A stretch of DNA of 64,000 nucleotides from Bacillota bacterium (GTDB lineage: Bacteria; Bacillota; Clostridia; Oscillospirales; Ruminococcaceae). The stretch is taken from assembly GCA_023391875.1 (NCBI GenBank), contig JAEWAB010000006.1, forward strand, positions 124,001 through 188,000. Reading direction: 5' to 3'. The notes beneath the pieces are model-generated. The model was not told the origin of the DNA. It saw nothing but the letters and a program-made list of their open reading frames with translations, and searched no databases. Every line of letters begins with the position of its first letter. The stretch's first letter is position 1. Below are positions 35,640 through 45,661 of this stretch, one piece after another. Position numbers and translations under genes: made by a program.

Positions 35640-37091
35640 ATGGAACTAGACAGCAGGGCGTATTTGATTCAACTTGGGCCTGCAAAGTGCGCCGTAGACC
35701 TTGGCGACGGCAGCGAACGCGGCGAATATGTAAATCAGGATTACATCCTCAATAAACTGGGCAGGCCGCATAGGGCTGTAAACCTAATGTACTGCTATTA
35801 CCCGTTGGATAAAGGCTTCCCGGAGCGTGCCAGCAGGGCTTTTTCGGGCGAGGGTATTACCTTCCAGTGGGATTATCCGTATGATGATTACTTCACCTAT
35901 AAGGGCGGTTTGGAAGGCAATACCGAGGGGGAGCCTTTTACCTGCATGCGCGACGTGCGCCGCCACGGGCAGGACGTCATCCTCACGCTGACGATCGACC
36001 CGAACGTTTCGGACGAACAGCTTATTGCCATTGCCCGCGACCTGCGCCCCTATGGCAGAATGCAGTTGCGCATCAATCACGAGGCAACCGGAGACTGGTT
36101 TTCTTTTAATAAACGGTGTACTTATCAGGAGGTCGCCGATTTTTATGTGCATTTTCACCGTATCATCAAGGAATATGCCCCCAATGTAAAAACCATCCTG
36201 TGTATAGGCGGGATAGAAGATTTAGAAAGTCGCGAAATGATAAAAGAGGCAGAGTTTACCGAGGCGGTTCGCGAAACCGACATCTGGTCGGTCGACAAGT
36301 ATATGGCGTTGCATTGGGGCTGGCCGTATGATGTTGCCGAAAAGGGTGGCAGCAGCCATCACCGCAAGAGTGTAACCGAGATTTATGAGATGACCAAACG
36401 CAGTTATGAACGGTTTAAAGAGCTGTGCGACGGAACAGAAAAACCGATGGTCATGAGCGAACTGAACGCCGACGGCGACGTAACCGGCCCCTTTGACCAA
36501 GCCGAGATGGTGAAGGACTTTTGTGATATCATCAAAAATGAACCTGCAACATGGTTAACCGGTCTTACCTTTTACCAGTTTCGGGATAGGGGTCGGTTAG
36601 GCCTTGAAATTGAAGACCCGAACAACCCTGAGGTAGGTATTGAACAACCTGTTCTGGCGACCTATAAAAGGATTATTCACGATGATTATTTTTACCCCGC
36701 CGTCACCGCAGGCAAGGAAGCCGTGCTGCCTGTTATTTTACGTTGGGGCGGCAGCGAGGATGCGACCGGGCTCGCGATACCGCTATATTTTGAAAGGTCT
36801 CCCGTCTTTTGCGAGGTAATATTTGAAGAACCTTGTAACCTGATCATGGAGTTAAACGGGCGTTGGTTCTATAAATCTCCAAACGCTAAAACCATCGACC
36901 TAATGTCTGCATTCTACGAAAAACCGCTGCAGGGGGCAATGGAGCTGACACTTAAACTCTTTGCCCCGCCTGCTTCGGGTGAAAACGACCCATCGCAGGG
37001 AGCGGACTGGGTGAAAAACTACTATACCACCCTTACAAAGCTGCCCTCGATTCGCATTCGCTTTGAACCTATAGCGGAGAAGATTGTATAA
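35640..37091 (+). CDS. glycoside hydrolase-like protein (clan GH-A type, GH26-like)
   Basis: Protein of 483 residues that looks like a TIM-barrel glycosidase. RINHEATGDWFSF (E148) resembles the acid/base region of family 26 enzymes, and VMSELNADG (E274) fits a C-terminal nucleophile in the clan GH-A pattern. A beta-rich C-terminal part of about 120 residues follows the barrel. There is no signal peptide or binding module, so it would act in the cytoplasm, which is unusual for a polysaccharide enzyme. GAGGTGGG precedes the ATG. Family placement is tentative. Confidence 0.5.
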   Translation: MELDSRAYLIQLGPAKCAVDLGDGSERGEYVNQDYILNKLGRPHRAVNLMYCYYPLDKGFPERASRAFSGEGITFQWDYPYDDYFTYKGGLEGNTEGEPFTCMRDVRRHGQDVILTLTIDPNVSDEQLIAIARDLRPYGRMQLRINHEATGDWFSFNKRCTYQEVADFYVHFHRIIKEYAPNVKTILCIGGIEDLESREMIKEAEFTEAVRETDIWSVDKYMALHWGWPYDVAEKGGSSHHRKSVTEIYEMTKRSYERFKELCDGTEKPMVMSELNADGDVTGPFDQAEMVKDFCDIIKNEPATWLTGLTFYQFRDRGRLGLEIEDPNNPEVGIEQPVLATYKRIIHDDYFYPAVTAGKEAVLPVILRWGGSEDATGLAIPLYFERSPVFCEVIFEEPCNLIMELNGRWFYKSPNAKTIDLMSAFYEKPLQGAMELTLKLFAPPASGENDPSQGADWVKNYYTTLTKLPSIRIRFEPIAEKIV

Positions 37092-37179
37092 GATAGAATC
37101 CGGCTGTGAATGAACGTATAACTGGCCAAGTCTTTACAATCTTATCAAGACATCCCCACAATATTACGGTTTATAAAAA

Positions 37180-37213
37180 CAGGGCGGCAGAGGTAATCAC
37201 CTCTGCCGCCCTG
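37180..37213 (-). terminator. terminator after nfnB
   Basis: Perfect 15-bp GC-rich stem (37180-37194 with 37199-37213), followed on the minus strand by TTTTTAT. Confidence 0.9.
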
Positions 37214-37233
37214 AAAAGATTCTGCAAAACAGT

Positions 37234-38625
37234 TTATTGCTTGCCTTGAATATATTCGTCTATCGATTGCGCGGCCGTTTTACCCGCACCCATGGCAAGG
37301 ATAACGGTAGCGGCGCCCGTAACGGCGTCACCGCCCGCATACACGCCCTTGCGCGAGGTAAGGCCGGTTTCTTCCTCTGTGATGATGCAGCCGTGACGGT
37401 TGGTATTTAAGCCCTCGGTGGTGTTGCGGATAAGGGGGTTGGGCGAGGTGCCAATGGACATGATCACGCAGTCAACGTCCAGCAAAAACTCGGAGCCCTT
37501 CTTTTCCACGGGGCTGCGTCTGCCGGAGGCATCCGGCTCGCCGAGCTCCATCTCCACGCACTTCATACCGTTTACGAACTTATGCTCGTCGCCGGTAATC
37601 TCAACGGGATTGGTGAGCACCTTAAAGATAATGCCCTCTTCCTTGGCATGCTCCACCTCTTCTAAACGCGCGGGCATCTCGGCCTCGGAACGGCGGTACA
37701 CAATATATACCGTTTCGGCGCCCAGGCGCTTGGCGCAGCGCGCCGCGTCCATCGCCACGTTACCGCCGCCCACCACGGCCACCTTCTTGGCGTTTTGAAT
37801 GGGTGTGCTGCTCGTATCCTGATAGGCCTTCATCAGGTTTACACGGGTTAAGAACTCGTTTGCGGAGTATACGCCTTTCAGGTTTTCACCCGGTATCCTC
37901 ATAAAGCGCGGCAGGCCCGCGCCGGAGCCGATAAACGCCGCTTCAAAGCCGCTCTCGAACAGCTCGTCGATCGAAAGCACCTTGCCGATAACCATGTTGG
38001 TGCTGATCTTTACACCGATGGCCTTAAGGTTTTCAATCTCTTTTCGTACGATCTCTTTCGGCAGTCTAAACTGCGGAATACCGTACACCAGCACGCCACC
38101 GGCCAGGTGCAGCGCCTCAAATACGGTAACGTCGTACCCAAGCTTCGCAAGGTCGCCCGCGCAGGTAAGCCCGGAAGGGCCCGCGCCGATAACCGCCACC
38201 TTGTGCCCGTTGGGCTTAGGAATCGTAATATCCTTTGTATTGTGCGCCATGTGGTAATCGGCCACAAAGCGCTCAAGGCGCCCGATGGCTACCGGCTCGC
38301 CTTTTATACCGCGCACACAACGGCTTTCGCACTGAGTCTCTTGCGGGCAGACGCGCCCGCAGACCGCAGGCAGCGAGGTAGACTTATTTAAAACCTCATA
38401 AGCGCCTTCAAAATTCCTTTCTTTTACCTTCATGATGAAGGCGGGAATATCTATCGCAACCGGGCAGCCGCCTACGCAGGGCTTGTGCTTGCAGTTTAAG
38501 CAGCGCTCCGCTTCGTTAACAGCCTGTTCTTCGGTATACCCTAGCGCAACCTCCTCAAAGTTGTGGCTGCGCACCTCAGGGTCCTGCACCGGCATGGGGT
38601 TCTTTGTTAAAGACATATTGGGCAT
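37234..38625 (-). CDS. nfnB: NfnB / NADPH-dependent glutamate synthase small-subunit-like protein
   Basis: 463-residue flavoprotein of the GltD/SudA/NfnB type. The N-terminus binds two [4Fe-4S] clusters (CLNCKHKPC...C and CGRVCPQETQCESRC); two Rossmann folds follow (GAGPSGLTCAGDLA for FAD and GGGNVAMDAARCAKRLG for NADPH). Paired with the adjacent NfnA-like protein it would form the NADH-dependent ferredoxin:NADP oxidoreductase that bifurcates electrons. Glutamate synthase use is less likely because no large subunit is nearby. It follows nfnA on the same strand. Confidence 0.87.
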   Translation of the reverse strand: MPNMSLTKNPMPVQDPEVRSHNFEEVALGYTEEQAVNEAERCLNCKHKPCVGGCPVAIDIPAFIMKVKERNFEGAYEVLNKSTSLPAVCGRVCPQETQCESRCVRGIKGEPVAIGRLERFVADYHMAHNTKDITIPKPNGHKVAVIGAGPSGLTCAGDLAKLGYDVTVFEALHLAGGVLVYGIPQFRLPKEIVRKEIENLKAIGVKISTNMVIGKVLSIDELFESGFEAAFIGSGAGLPRFMRIPGENLKGVYSANEFLTRVNLMKAYQDTSSTPIQNAKKVAVVGGGNVAMDAARCAKRLGAETVYIVYRRSEAEMPARLEEVEHAKEEGIIFKVLTNPVEITGDEHKFVNGMKCVEMELGEPDASGRRSPVEKKGSEFLLDVDCVIMSIGTSPNPLIRNTTEGLNTNRHGCIITEEETGLTSRKGVYAGGDAVTGAATVILAMGAGKTAAQSIDEYIQGKQ

Positions 38626-38685
38626 TGTAGTTCATGTCCTTTCTTTTGGCAACGGGATTTATTCGGGTAGGCCTCTTTGCGGCAG

Positions 38686-39525
38686 CTAGTTTGCCGCATT
38701 AAACAGACGACAGGTCTCTTCATAGTGATGCTTCTCAATATCGCGATACATGCTGCTGCGCTCCATCGCTTCATCAAAGTCCACCAGATGCCCGTCAAAG
38801 TCGGGGCCGTCCACGCAGGCAAACTTGGTTTCGCCGCCAACGGTCAGGCGGCAGCCGCCGCACATACCCGTACCATCAATCATGATCGGGTTCATACTTA
38901 CCATCGTCTTAATGCCAAATTCCTTGGTGAGTTTGGCTACAAATTTCATCATCACAAGCGGCCCGATGGCAATCACCTCGTCGTACTGCTCACCGTTTTC
39001 TATGAGCTGACGAAGCGCGTCGGTAACCAAACCCTTGGTACCGTAGGAGCCGTCGTCGGTTTTTATCAGCAGCTCGTCGCTTACCGCAGAAAACTCATCC
39101 TCAAGGATCACAAGGTCCTTTGTCCTGAAGCCCACGACCGAGTGCACAACCGCACCGTTTTGGTGCAGCTTTTTCGCAATGGGGTAAGCGATGGCGCAGC
39201 CTACGCCGCCGCCGATCACTGCAACCTTTTTAAGCCCATCGGTATGCGAGGGCACGCCCAGCGGCCCGACAAAATCCTCAAGCGAGTCGCCCTCATTCAG
39301 GCTATCCAGCCTCTTGGTGGTAGCGCCTACAATCTGATAGATAATCGTAACTGTACCCTTATCACGGTCAAAATCCGCGATGGTAAGGGGGATACGCTCG
39401 CCTTCTTCATCCACCCGAAGAATAATAAACTGCCCGGGCTCCGCCTTTTTGGCAATAAACGGCGCATCGATCTCCATTAAAGACACCGTGGGGTTTAACA
39501 CCCTTTTCCGTACGATCCTGTACAT
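38686..39525 (-). CDS. nfnA: NfnA / sulfide dehydrogenase-like FAD-NAD protein
   Basis: 279-residue member of the ferredoxin-NADP reductase superfamily, NfnA/SudB branch. The FAD domain has ERIPLTIADFD, the NAD domain GGGVGCAIAYPIA, and the C-terminus a [2Fe-2S] motif in GMCGGCRLTV with a later cysteine in FACVDGP. In Nfn this subunit takes electrons from NADH. It lies 60 bases before nfnB. The 746-base gap upstream holds only AT-rich sequence and the divergent promoter described for the activase gene. Confidence 0.87.
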   Translation of the reverse strand: MYRIVRKRVLNPTVSLMEIDAPFIAKKAEPGQFIILRVDEEGERIPLTIADFDRDKGTVTIIYQIVGATTKRLDSLNEGDSLEDFVGPLGVPSHTDGLKKVAVIGGGVGCAIAYPIAKKLHQNGAVVHSVVGFRTKDLVILEDEFSAVSDELLIKTDDGSYGTKGLVTDALRQLIENGEQYDEVIAIGPLVMMKFVAKLTKEFGIKTMVSMNPIMIDGTGMCGGCRLTVGGETKFACVDGPDFDGHLVDFDEAMERSSMYRDIEKHHYEETCRLFNAAN

Positions 39526-40091
39526 GTCTAACCATTCCTTTGCGTTGTTTTAGCTGTGACAAAAGAGAAGTTTGTGCGAACGACCTGTCTGTGAGAAAGT
39601 ATGGTATGCCATATCCATAAGAAACGGCGCTTTAAACCCAAAACTAGGATGGCCTCTACCCTTACATGACAGATTCAACTTATTTAATGTATAATACCGT
39701 TAATTGAGCCATAACCATACCGAATAAATTATAAACTGTTTTTTCTTTTCTGTAAATGGGTGTAGATTGGAACTTTTGCTTGGTAGTACCCCCTTATTGT
39801 TATGCAAATTGCCTTTTTAGCTGGAATATATTCCATAACTTGCCTCTTTCATTTTAACTTAAATAAATAATTAAAATTCCGGCTTGGGCTTTTACAATAT
39901 TCATTTTATATACCATTCAAACATGCTTGTTATTAATTTATCATTGCTTTAACCATACCTATCGTGTATAATTTAAGCGATATACTTATTAAATTGCACT
40001 GGTGAACCCGGCTAAAAAACGGATAGTTTACGATGTTTTTACCTGTGTATTTACCTAAAATAACCGAAACAACTTGACAAGGATTTAAAAC

Positions 40092-40162
40092 TTGCACAAA
40101 ATATAGATACTGCTATAATATCAATATATGGATGATAGTTGCGAATACCGCCATATATTGAT
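40092..40162 (+). promoter_or_regulatory. activase operon promoter with palindrome at the start site
   Basis: TTGCAC (40092-40097), 16-base spacer, TATAAT (40114-40119). A perfect 12-bp inverted repeat (40120-40131 with 40151-40162) begins directly after the -10 box and spans the expected start site, so it could be an operator or the first mRNA hairpin. The rest of 39526-40091 is AT-rich with no supported feature; a TTGACA at 40074 lacks a good -10. Confidence 0.6.
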
Positions 40163-40271
40163 GAAAAGGCATGATGAGGCTTACATAGCATGGCAAGTCA
40201 AGTTACGCATGTGCACCTGGCGACATCGAAGATTCGTATAAATTCCGACTGAGGTCATATGGGAGGCACCA

Positions 40272-43169
40272 TTGAAGATAGGGCTTGATATTGGCTCCAC
40301 AACCATCAAAAGTGTTGTGGTGGATGATAACGGAACCATTCTGTTTCGCTCCTACGAGCGCCATTTTTCGCAGATAACGCAGAAAACCGCTGAGCTTTTA
40401 AAGGCTGTCGGCGAGATTATCCCTGCGCATGAAACGACCGAGGTAACCATCTCCGGCTCTGCGGGCATGGGCCTTGCCGATAACTGTGGTATCCCTTTTG
40501 TGCAGGAGGTATATGCCACAAGGATAGCGGCCAACCGTCTTACCCCCGGTACCGACGTGGTGATAGAGCTTGGCGGCGAGGACGCCAAGATTCTGTTCCT
40601 CTCCGGCGGCATGGAGGTGCGTATGAACGGCTCCTGCGCAGGCGGAACCGGCGCGTTTATAGACCAGATGGCTACGCTCTTAAACGTACCGCTGGAAGAG
40701 ATGGACACCCTTGCAAGGCAGCATGAAAAGCTGTATACCATCGCCTCCCGCTGCGGGGTGTTTGCGAAATCCGATATTCAGCCGCTGCTCAATCAGGGCG
40801 CTAAAAAAAGTGATATTGCGGCTAGTATCTTCGGCGCGGTGGTAAACCAGACCATCGCGGGGCTTGCACAGGGGCGGCCAATAACGGGCAATGTGCTCTA
40901 CCTCGGCGGGCCGCTCACCTTCCTTTCACAGCTGCGAAAGAGCTTTGACGAAACGCTGCACACCACCGGCGTATGCCCGGAGGATTCGCTCTATTATGTG
41001 GCGCTCGGCGCGGCATTTTCCTCTGATACCGCGGTAGACCTGAGCAGTGCCATCGAAAAGCTGCAAAATTATCACGCGGCAGGGCATTATACCACCATGA
41101 CCCCGTTATTTAAATCCAGCGAGGAGTACGAAGCGTTTAAGCGCCGCCACGAGAAGGACGACGTGCTTTATGCAGACCCCGCTACATATACAGGAAAGGC
41201 CTATCTGGGCCTGGATGCTGGCTCCACCACGGTAAAAGCGGTGGTGTTAAACGACAAAGGGCAGCTGCTCGCTTCCTCCTACCAGCCCAACAGCGGCAAC
41301 CCCGTGCCGCTGATACGTGCCTTCTTGCTCGATTTCTACGAGAAATACCCGCAAATCGAATTGGTCGGTGCCACCGTTACCGGCTACGGTGAAGAGATTG
41401 TAAAAAACGCCTTCCGTACCGACAACGGCATTGTGGAGACGGTTGCGCATTTTACCGCCGCGAAAAGCTTTATGCCCGACGTGGAGTTTATCATCGACAT
41501 CGGCGGGCAGGACATCAAATGCTTTAAAATCCGCAACGGGGTGATTGATAATATCTTCTTAAACGAGGCCTGCTCCTCCGGCTGCGGCTCGTTTTTACAG
41601 ACTTTTGCCAACGCCTTGGGCTACTCGATTGCCGACTTTGCAAAGCTCGGCCTTTTCGCCGACCATCCGGTAGACCTTGGCTCCCGCTGCACCGTGTTTA
41701 TGAATTCCTCGGTAAAGCAGGCACAGAAGGACGGCGCGAGCATCGAGAATATCTCTGCCGGGCTTTCCATCAGTGTTGTAAAGAATGCGCTCTATAAGGT
41801 TATCCGCGCCGCCTCCGCGGAGGAGCTTGGCAAACACATCGTGGTACAGGGCGGCACGTTCTTAAACGACGCCGTACTGCGCGCCTTTGAGCAGGAACTC
41901 AAAATTGACGCCGTCCGCCCCGGTATCTCCGGGCTGATGGGCGCCTATGGCGCGGCGCTCTACTCGATGAGCCACAGCAAGGGCGCCAGTACCCTGCTTA
42001 CCAAACAGGAGCTTCAGGCCTTTACACATGAGGTGACAACCGTCAACTGCGGGCTGTGCAGCAACAACTGCCAGCTTACGGTGAACCGCTTTGACGGCGG
42101 CAGACGATTTATCAGCGGCAACCGCTGCGAGCGCCCCATCACCAAAAAGGCCACCGACAACAGCCTGAACATCTATGATTATAAGCTTAAGCTGCTGAAG
42201 GAATATACACCCGGTGAGGCGAAGCGCGGAACTATCGGCATCCCTATGGGGCTGAATATGTACGAGCTTCTCCCCTTCTGGCACACCTTCTTCACCAGCC
42301 TCGGGTTTAAGGTGGTCACCTCTCCCGACTCCAGCCGCGAGCTGTATTTAAACGGGCAGAGCACCATTCCCTCCGATACCGTCTGCTTCCCCGCAAAACT
42401 CCTGCACGGGCATGTGCAGCAGCTTATCGACGACGGTATTACCACCATCTTCTACCCCTGCCTTACCTACAACATCGACGAGGGGTTGGGTGACAACCAT
42501 TACAACTGCCCCGTGGTGGCCTACTACCCGGAGGTTATTACGTCCAATATGCCCGCTGTAAAGCACCTCACCTTTATTAAGGATTATATAGGCATCCACC
42601 GCCCGAAGGATTTCCCGGGCAAGATGTATCACATCCTGACGCAGTATTTTGACGGCATCTCGCCAAAAGAGGTGCAAGCCGCCGCAAAGAAAGCCTACAA
42701 GGCGTACGACGACTACTTTAAGCGCGTGCGTGAGCAGGGCGAGCGCATCATTGCCAAGGCCGAAAAGGAGAACCGCCCCATCATCGTGCTGGCGGGCAGG
42801 CCGTATCATGTAGACCCTGAAATCAACCATGGCATCGACCGCCTAATTGCGGGCTTCGGCGTGGCCATCATCTCGGAAGACTGTGTGAGCTATCATATAA
42901 AGCCGTTTAAAACCTCGGTGCTCAACCAGTGGACCTACCACTCCCGACTGTACGCCGCGGCGCGGTATATCGCCGGAAAGCCCAACATGAATCTGGTGCA
43001 GCTGGTTTCGTTCGGCTGCGGAGTAGACGCCATTACCACCGACGAGGTGCGTGAGATACTCGAAGCGGAAGGGCGCATCTATACCCAGATTAAGATAGAC
43101 GAGATTACAAACCTTGGGGCTGTTAAGATAAGGCTGCGCAGCCTGTTTGCCGCGACCCATGAACAATAA
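40272..43169 (+). CDS. 2-hydroxyacyl-CoA dehydratase activase-related protein, tandem activase domains
   Basis: 965-residue protein with two BcrA/BadF/HgdC-type ATPase domains in tandem and a C-terminal DUF2229-type domain. The first domain starts GLDIGSTTIKSV with the cluster region GSCAGGTGAF; the second starts GLDAGSTTVKAV with ACSSGCGSF. DUF2229 begins near IGIPMGLNMYELLPF. Activases use ATP and a [4Fe-4S] cluster to inject a low-potential electron into a dehydratase; the true partner of this long form is unknown. The start is a TTG after GGGAGG. The partner-like gene follows 79 bases later. Confidence 0.85.
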   Translation: MKIGLDIGSTTIKSVVVDDNGTILFRSYERHFSQITQKTAELLKAVGEIIPAHETTEVTISGSAGMGLADNCGIPFVQEVYATRIAANRLTPGTDVVIELGGEDAKILFLSGGMEVRMNGSCAGGTGAFIDQMATLLNVPLEEMDTLARQHEKLYTIASRCGVFAKSDIQPLLNQGAKKSDIAASIFGAVVNQTIAGLAQGRPITGNVLYLGGPLTFLSQLRKSFDETLHTTGVCPEDSLYYVALGAAFSSDTAVDLSSAIEKLQNYHAAGHYTTMTPLFKSSEEYEAFKRRHEKDDVLYADPATYTGKAYLGLDAGSTTVKAVVLNDKGQLLASSYQPNSGNPVPLIRAFLLDFYEKYPQIELVGATVTGYGEEIVKNAFRTDNGIVETVAHFTAAKSFMPDVEFIIDIGGQDIKCFKIRNGVIDNIFLNEACSSGCGSFLQTFANALGYSIADFAKLGLFADHPVDLGSRCTVFMNSSVKQAQKDGASIENISAGLSISVVKNALYKVIRAASAEELGKHIVVQGGTFLNDAVLRAFEQELKIDAVRPGISGLMGAYGAALYSMSHSKGASTLLTKQELQAFTHEVTTVNCGLCSNNCQLTVNRFDGGRRFISGNRCERPITKKATDNSLNIYDYKLKLLKEYTPGEAKRGTIGIPMGLNMYELLPFWHTFFTSLGFKVVTSPDSSRELYLNGQSTIPSDTVCFPAKLLHGHVQQLIDDGITTIFYPCLTYNIDEGLGDNHYNCPVVAYYPEVITSNMPAVKHLTFIKDYIGIHRPKDFPGKMYHILTQYFDGISPKEVQAAAKKAYKAYDDYFKRVREQGERIIAKAEKENRPIIVLAGRPYHVDPEINHGIDRLIAGFGVAIISEDCVSYHIKPFKTSVLNQWTYHSRLYAAARYIAGKPNMNLVQLVSFGCGVDAITTDEVREILEAEGRIYTQIKIDEITNLGAVKIRLRSLFAATHEQ

Positions 43170-43248
43170 CGGGTTTTAAGCTTTACCCAAAATCCAGATT
43201 GATAATGGCCCACCATAAACCCCGGGCCGGAAAGGCAAGACCAGTTAT

Positions 43249-44580
43249 ATGAGCGAATTGAAACGGGATAAAAGCGGGCGTTTGCTCTTTACCAAGGAAA
43301 TGCGCAAAAACTATACCATCTTAATACCGATGATGGCGCCGATCCATTTTACGCTGATTAAAAATGTACTGTATAACAGCGGCTACAACGTTGAACTTTT
43401 AACCAACACCGGCCCCGATGTGGTGCTGCAGGGCTTAAAGTATGTACATAACGATACCTGCTACCCTGCCCTGCTTGTAATCGGCCAGATGATAGACGCG
43501 TTAAACAGCGGCAAGTACGACCTTGACCGTACGGCGCTGATTATAACCCAGACGGGCGGCGGATGCCGCGCCTCAAACTACATCCATCTGCTGCGCAAGG
43601 CCTTAAAGAAGGCGGGCTACGGCAACATTCCCGTGGTGTCGTTAAACCTTTCCGGCCTTGAGAAGAACAGCGGCTTTAAATTGACGCTGCCCATGATACG
43701 CAAGATGATTGCCTCGCTGATCTATGGCGACGCGCTGATGCTTTTAAGCAACCAGATACGCCCCTACGAGCTAAACCACGGCGAAAGCGACCGACTTGTG
43801 GAAAGCTGGATAACCACCCTTACCGAGCAATACAACCACGGCAAGGGCCTGAGCGTTCGCCACCTCAAGGAAAATCTTGACCAGATTGCCGGTGAATTTG
43901 CAGAGATTCCCGCCACCAAACGCCCCATCGTAAAAGTAGGGGTCGTAGGCGAAATCTATGTGAAGTACTCAAGCCTTGGCAACAACAGCCTGGAGGCCTT
44001 TTTGGCGGAGCAGGACTGCGAAGTGATGGTACCGGGCATCTTGGGCTTTATCCTGTTTAAAACCGATAACCGCTTGGAAGACATCAACCTGTATGGCGGT
44101 AACCGTATTAAATACAAAGTAGTGAAGATTTTTATGGACTACCTTGTGAGGATGGAGACTGTATTTATCGATGCAATCAAGAAATACCCGCAGTTTCTGC
44201 CCCCTTCCTCCTACGCACACACCAAATCGCTGGTGGACGGCGTAATCGGTTATGGCAGCAAGATGGGCGAAGGCTGGCTGCTCACCGCCGAGATGCTGGA
44301 GCTGGTGGAGCTTGGGTATGAGAACATCGTGTGCACGCAGCCTTTCGGCTGCCTGCCCAACCATATCTGCGGCAAAGGTATGATCCGCAACATCAAGGAG
44401 ATCGACGACCGGGCCAATATTGTGCCGATAGACTACGACCCCAGCGCCACACGCGTTAATCAGGAAAACCGCATCAAGCTCATGCTGGCGGTCGCCCGCG
44501 AAAAGCTGGCGCAGGTCGCCGAGACAGAGGTCATTATCCCACAGCCTGCCGCCCCTAAAGAGATGGCCGCGGCGTTATAA
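43249..44580 (+). CDS. 2-hydroxyglutaryl-CoA dehydratase D-component-like protein
   Basis: 443-residue protein related to the HgdB/D-component family that holds the dehydratase iron-sulfur cluster. The conserved cysteines include those in HNDTCYPALL near residue 69, GGGCRASNY and QPFGCLPNHICGKG near residue 370. In many Clostridia this domain is the C-terminal part of one polypeptide of about 1400 residues with the activase domains; here it is a separate gene. Substrate unknown, so a role in amino acid or acyl-CoA fermentation is only inferred. Confidence 0.8.
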   Translation: MSELKRDKSGRLLFTKEMRKNYTILIPMMAPIHFTLIKNVLYNSGYNVELLTNTGPDVVLQGLKYVHNDTCYPALLVIGQMIDALNSGKYDLDRTALIITQTGGGCRASNYIHLLRKALKKAGYGNIPVVSLNLSGLEKNSGFKLTLPMIRKMIASLIYGDALMLLSNQIRPYELNHGESDRLVESWITTLTEQYNHGKGLSVRHLKENLDQIAGEFAEIPATKRPIVKVGVVGEIYVKYSSLGNNSLEAFLAEQDCEVMVPGILGFILFKTDNRLEDINLYGGNRIKYKVVKIFMDYLVRMETVFIDAIKKYPQFLPPSSYAHTKSLVDGVIGYGSKMGEGWLLTAEMLELVELGYENIVCTQPFGCLPNHICGKGMIRNIKEIDDRANIVPIDYDPSATRVNQENRIKLMLAVAREKLAQVAETEVIIPQPAAPKEMAAAL

Positions 44581-44649
44581 ACAACACTGAAATGATACGC
44601 AGGCCTGCTTGATTGCGGGCTTGCGTATTTGCATAAGGGATGAACCGCA

Positions 44650-45468
44650 TTGCTTTTGACAGTTTGCAAGTTGTTTTTATATTTTATACTCTACAGCTTT
44701 ACCGGATGGGTTTGCGAAACCATCTATTGTTCCGTGATTGAACGCCGGTTTGTGAACCGTGGTTTTTTGGCAGGGCCGCTCTGCCCCGTTTATGGCTTTG
44801 GCGCACTCGCCGTCATAAGCCTGCTCTCCCCGCTAAAAAATAACATTCCTATGCTGTTTTTAGCGGGGATGGCGGTTACCACGCTACTAGAATACATCAC
44901 CGCCTACCTGCTCGAAAAGTTGTTTAACATGAAATGGTGGGATTACAGCAACTTTAAGCTGAACCTTCACGGCAGGGTATGCCTGTTAAACTCGGTGGAG
45001 TTCGGTGTGCTGTCGGTGGTCGCTGTTAAACTGTTGCACCCGCTTATGACAAATTGGGTGGATATGCTTTCTCCTGCAGCTGTTATGTGGATTGCGTGTA
45101 TACTCATTGCCGTCATCCTCACCGACTGCACCGTAACGGTACACACTATTTTGCAGTTTAACGGCAGACTTAAACAGCTCACGACCCTTTTGGATGAGAT
45201 TAAGGACAAAACCGAGGGCTATAAGGTGCTGGTGCAGCAAGGAATTGCACAACGGTTGGAGCAGCTCAAGGAGCATGAAGGAGACCGCTTTATCGAAGCC
45301 AAGGAAGCGCTTGAGCGGCTTAAAGCAAAGCTGGATGTATTGGAATCAAAAAACAGAGTTCTGCTGCGCAGGCTGCTTGCCGCCTTTCCGCACATGACGT
45401 CAGTAAAACACCAACCTATGCTGGAACGTGTGCGGCTTGCCATAAAAAGGCGTAAAGAAAGGCCGTAG
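44650..45468 (+). CDS. CmpB-type membrane protein (putative ABC-transporter type IV, PF06541-like)
   Basis: 272-residue integral membrane protein. The opening FLYFILYSFTGWVCETIYCS, then RGFLAGPLCPVYGFGA and WWDYSNFKLNLHGRVCL, are typical of the PF06541 family. About six helices are followed by a C-terminal coiled-coil of roughly 90 residues rich in Lys, Glu and Leu. Function is unknown despite the ABC label. The start is a TTG preceded by AAGGGA; no nearer ATG gives the conserved first helix. Confidence 0.78.
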   Translation: MLLTVCKLFLYFILYSFTGWVCETIYCSVIERRFVNRGFLAGPLCPVYGFGALAVISLLSPLKNNIPMLFLAGMAVTTLLEYITAYLLEKLFNMKWWDYSNFKLNLHGRVCLLNSVEFGVLSVVAVKLLHPLMTNWVDMLSPAAVMWIACILIAVILTDCTVTVHTILQFNGRLKQLTTLLDEIKDKTEGYKVLVQQGIAQRLEQLKEHEGDRFIEAKEALERLKAKLDVLESKNRVLLRRLLAAFPHMTSVKHQPMLERVRLAIKRRKERP

Positions 45469-45507
45469 CGTCGTTTGCTTGTGTGTTTTCTGTGTATACT
45501 AATTTAG

Positions 45508-45536
45508 TTGACAAACCCCGCAGGCAGAATTATACT
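45508..45536 (+). promoter_or_regulatory. sigma-A promoter for the Mrp gene
   Basis: TTGACA (45508-45513), 17-base spacer, TATACT (45531-45536). It lies about 125 bases ahead of the chosen start. Confidence 0.8.
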
Positions 45537-45661
45537 GATTATATACTATATTAGAGTAGTATCAGTTGAAAAGAATCCTTTTAACCACAGGGAAACGACA
45601 TTGTATCAAACGGTTTTATCCTTTAAGGCGTAAAACCCAAAGAAAGGACTTGGATATACGA

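Noticed and set aside
39602..40091. Rex or other redox operator upstream of nfnA
   Set aside because: Only a weak TATGG/CCATA pair was seen; it does not fit the Rex consensus TTGTTAA-TTAACAA.
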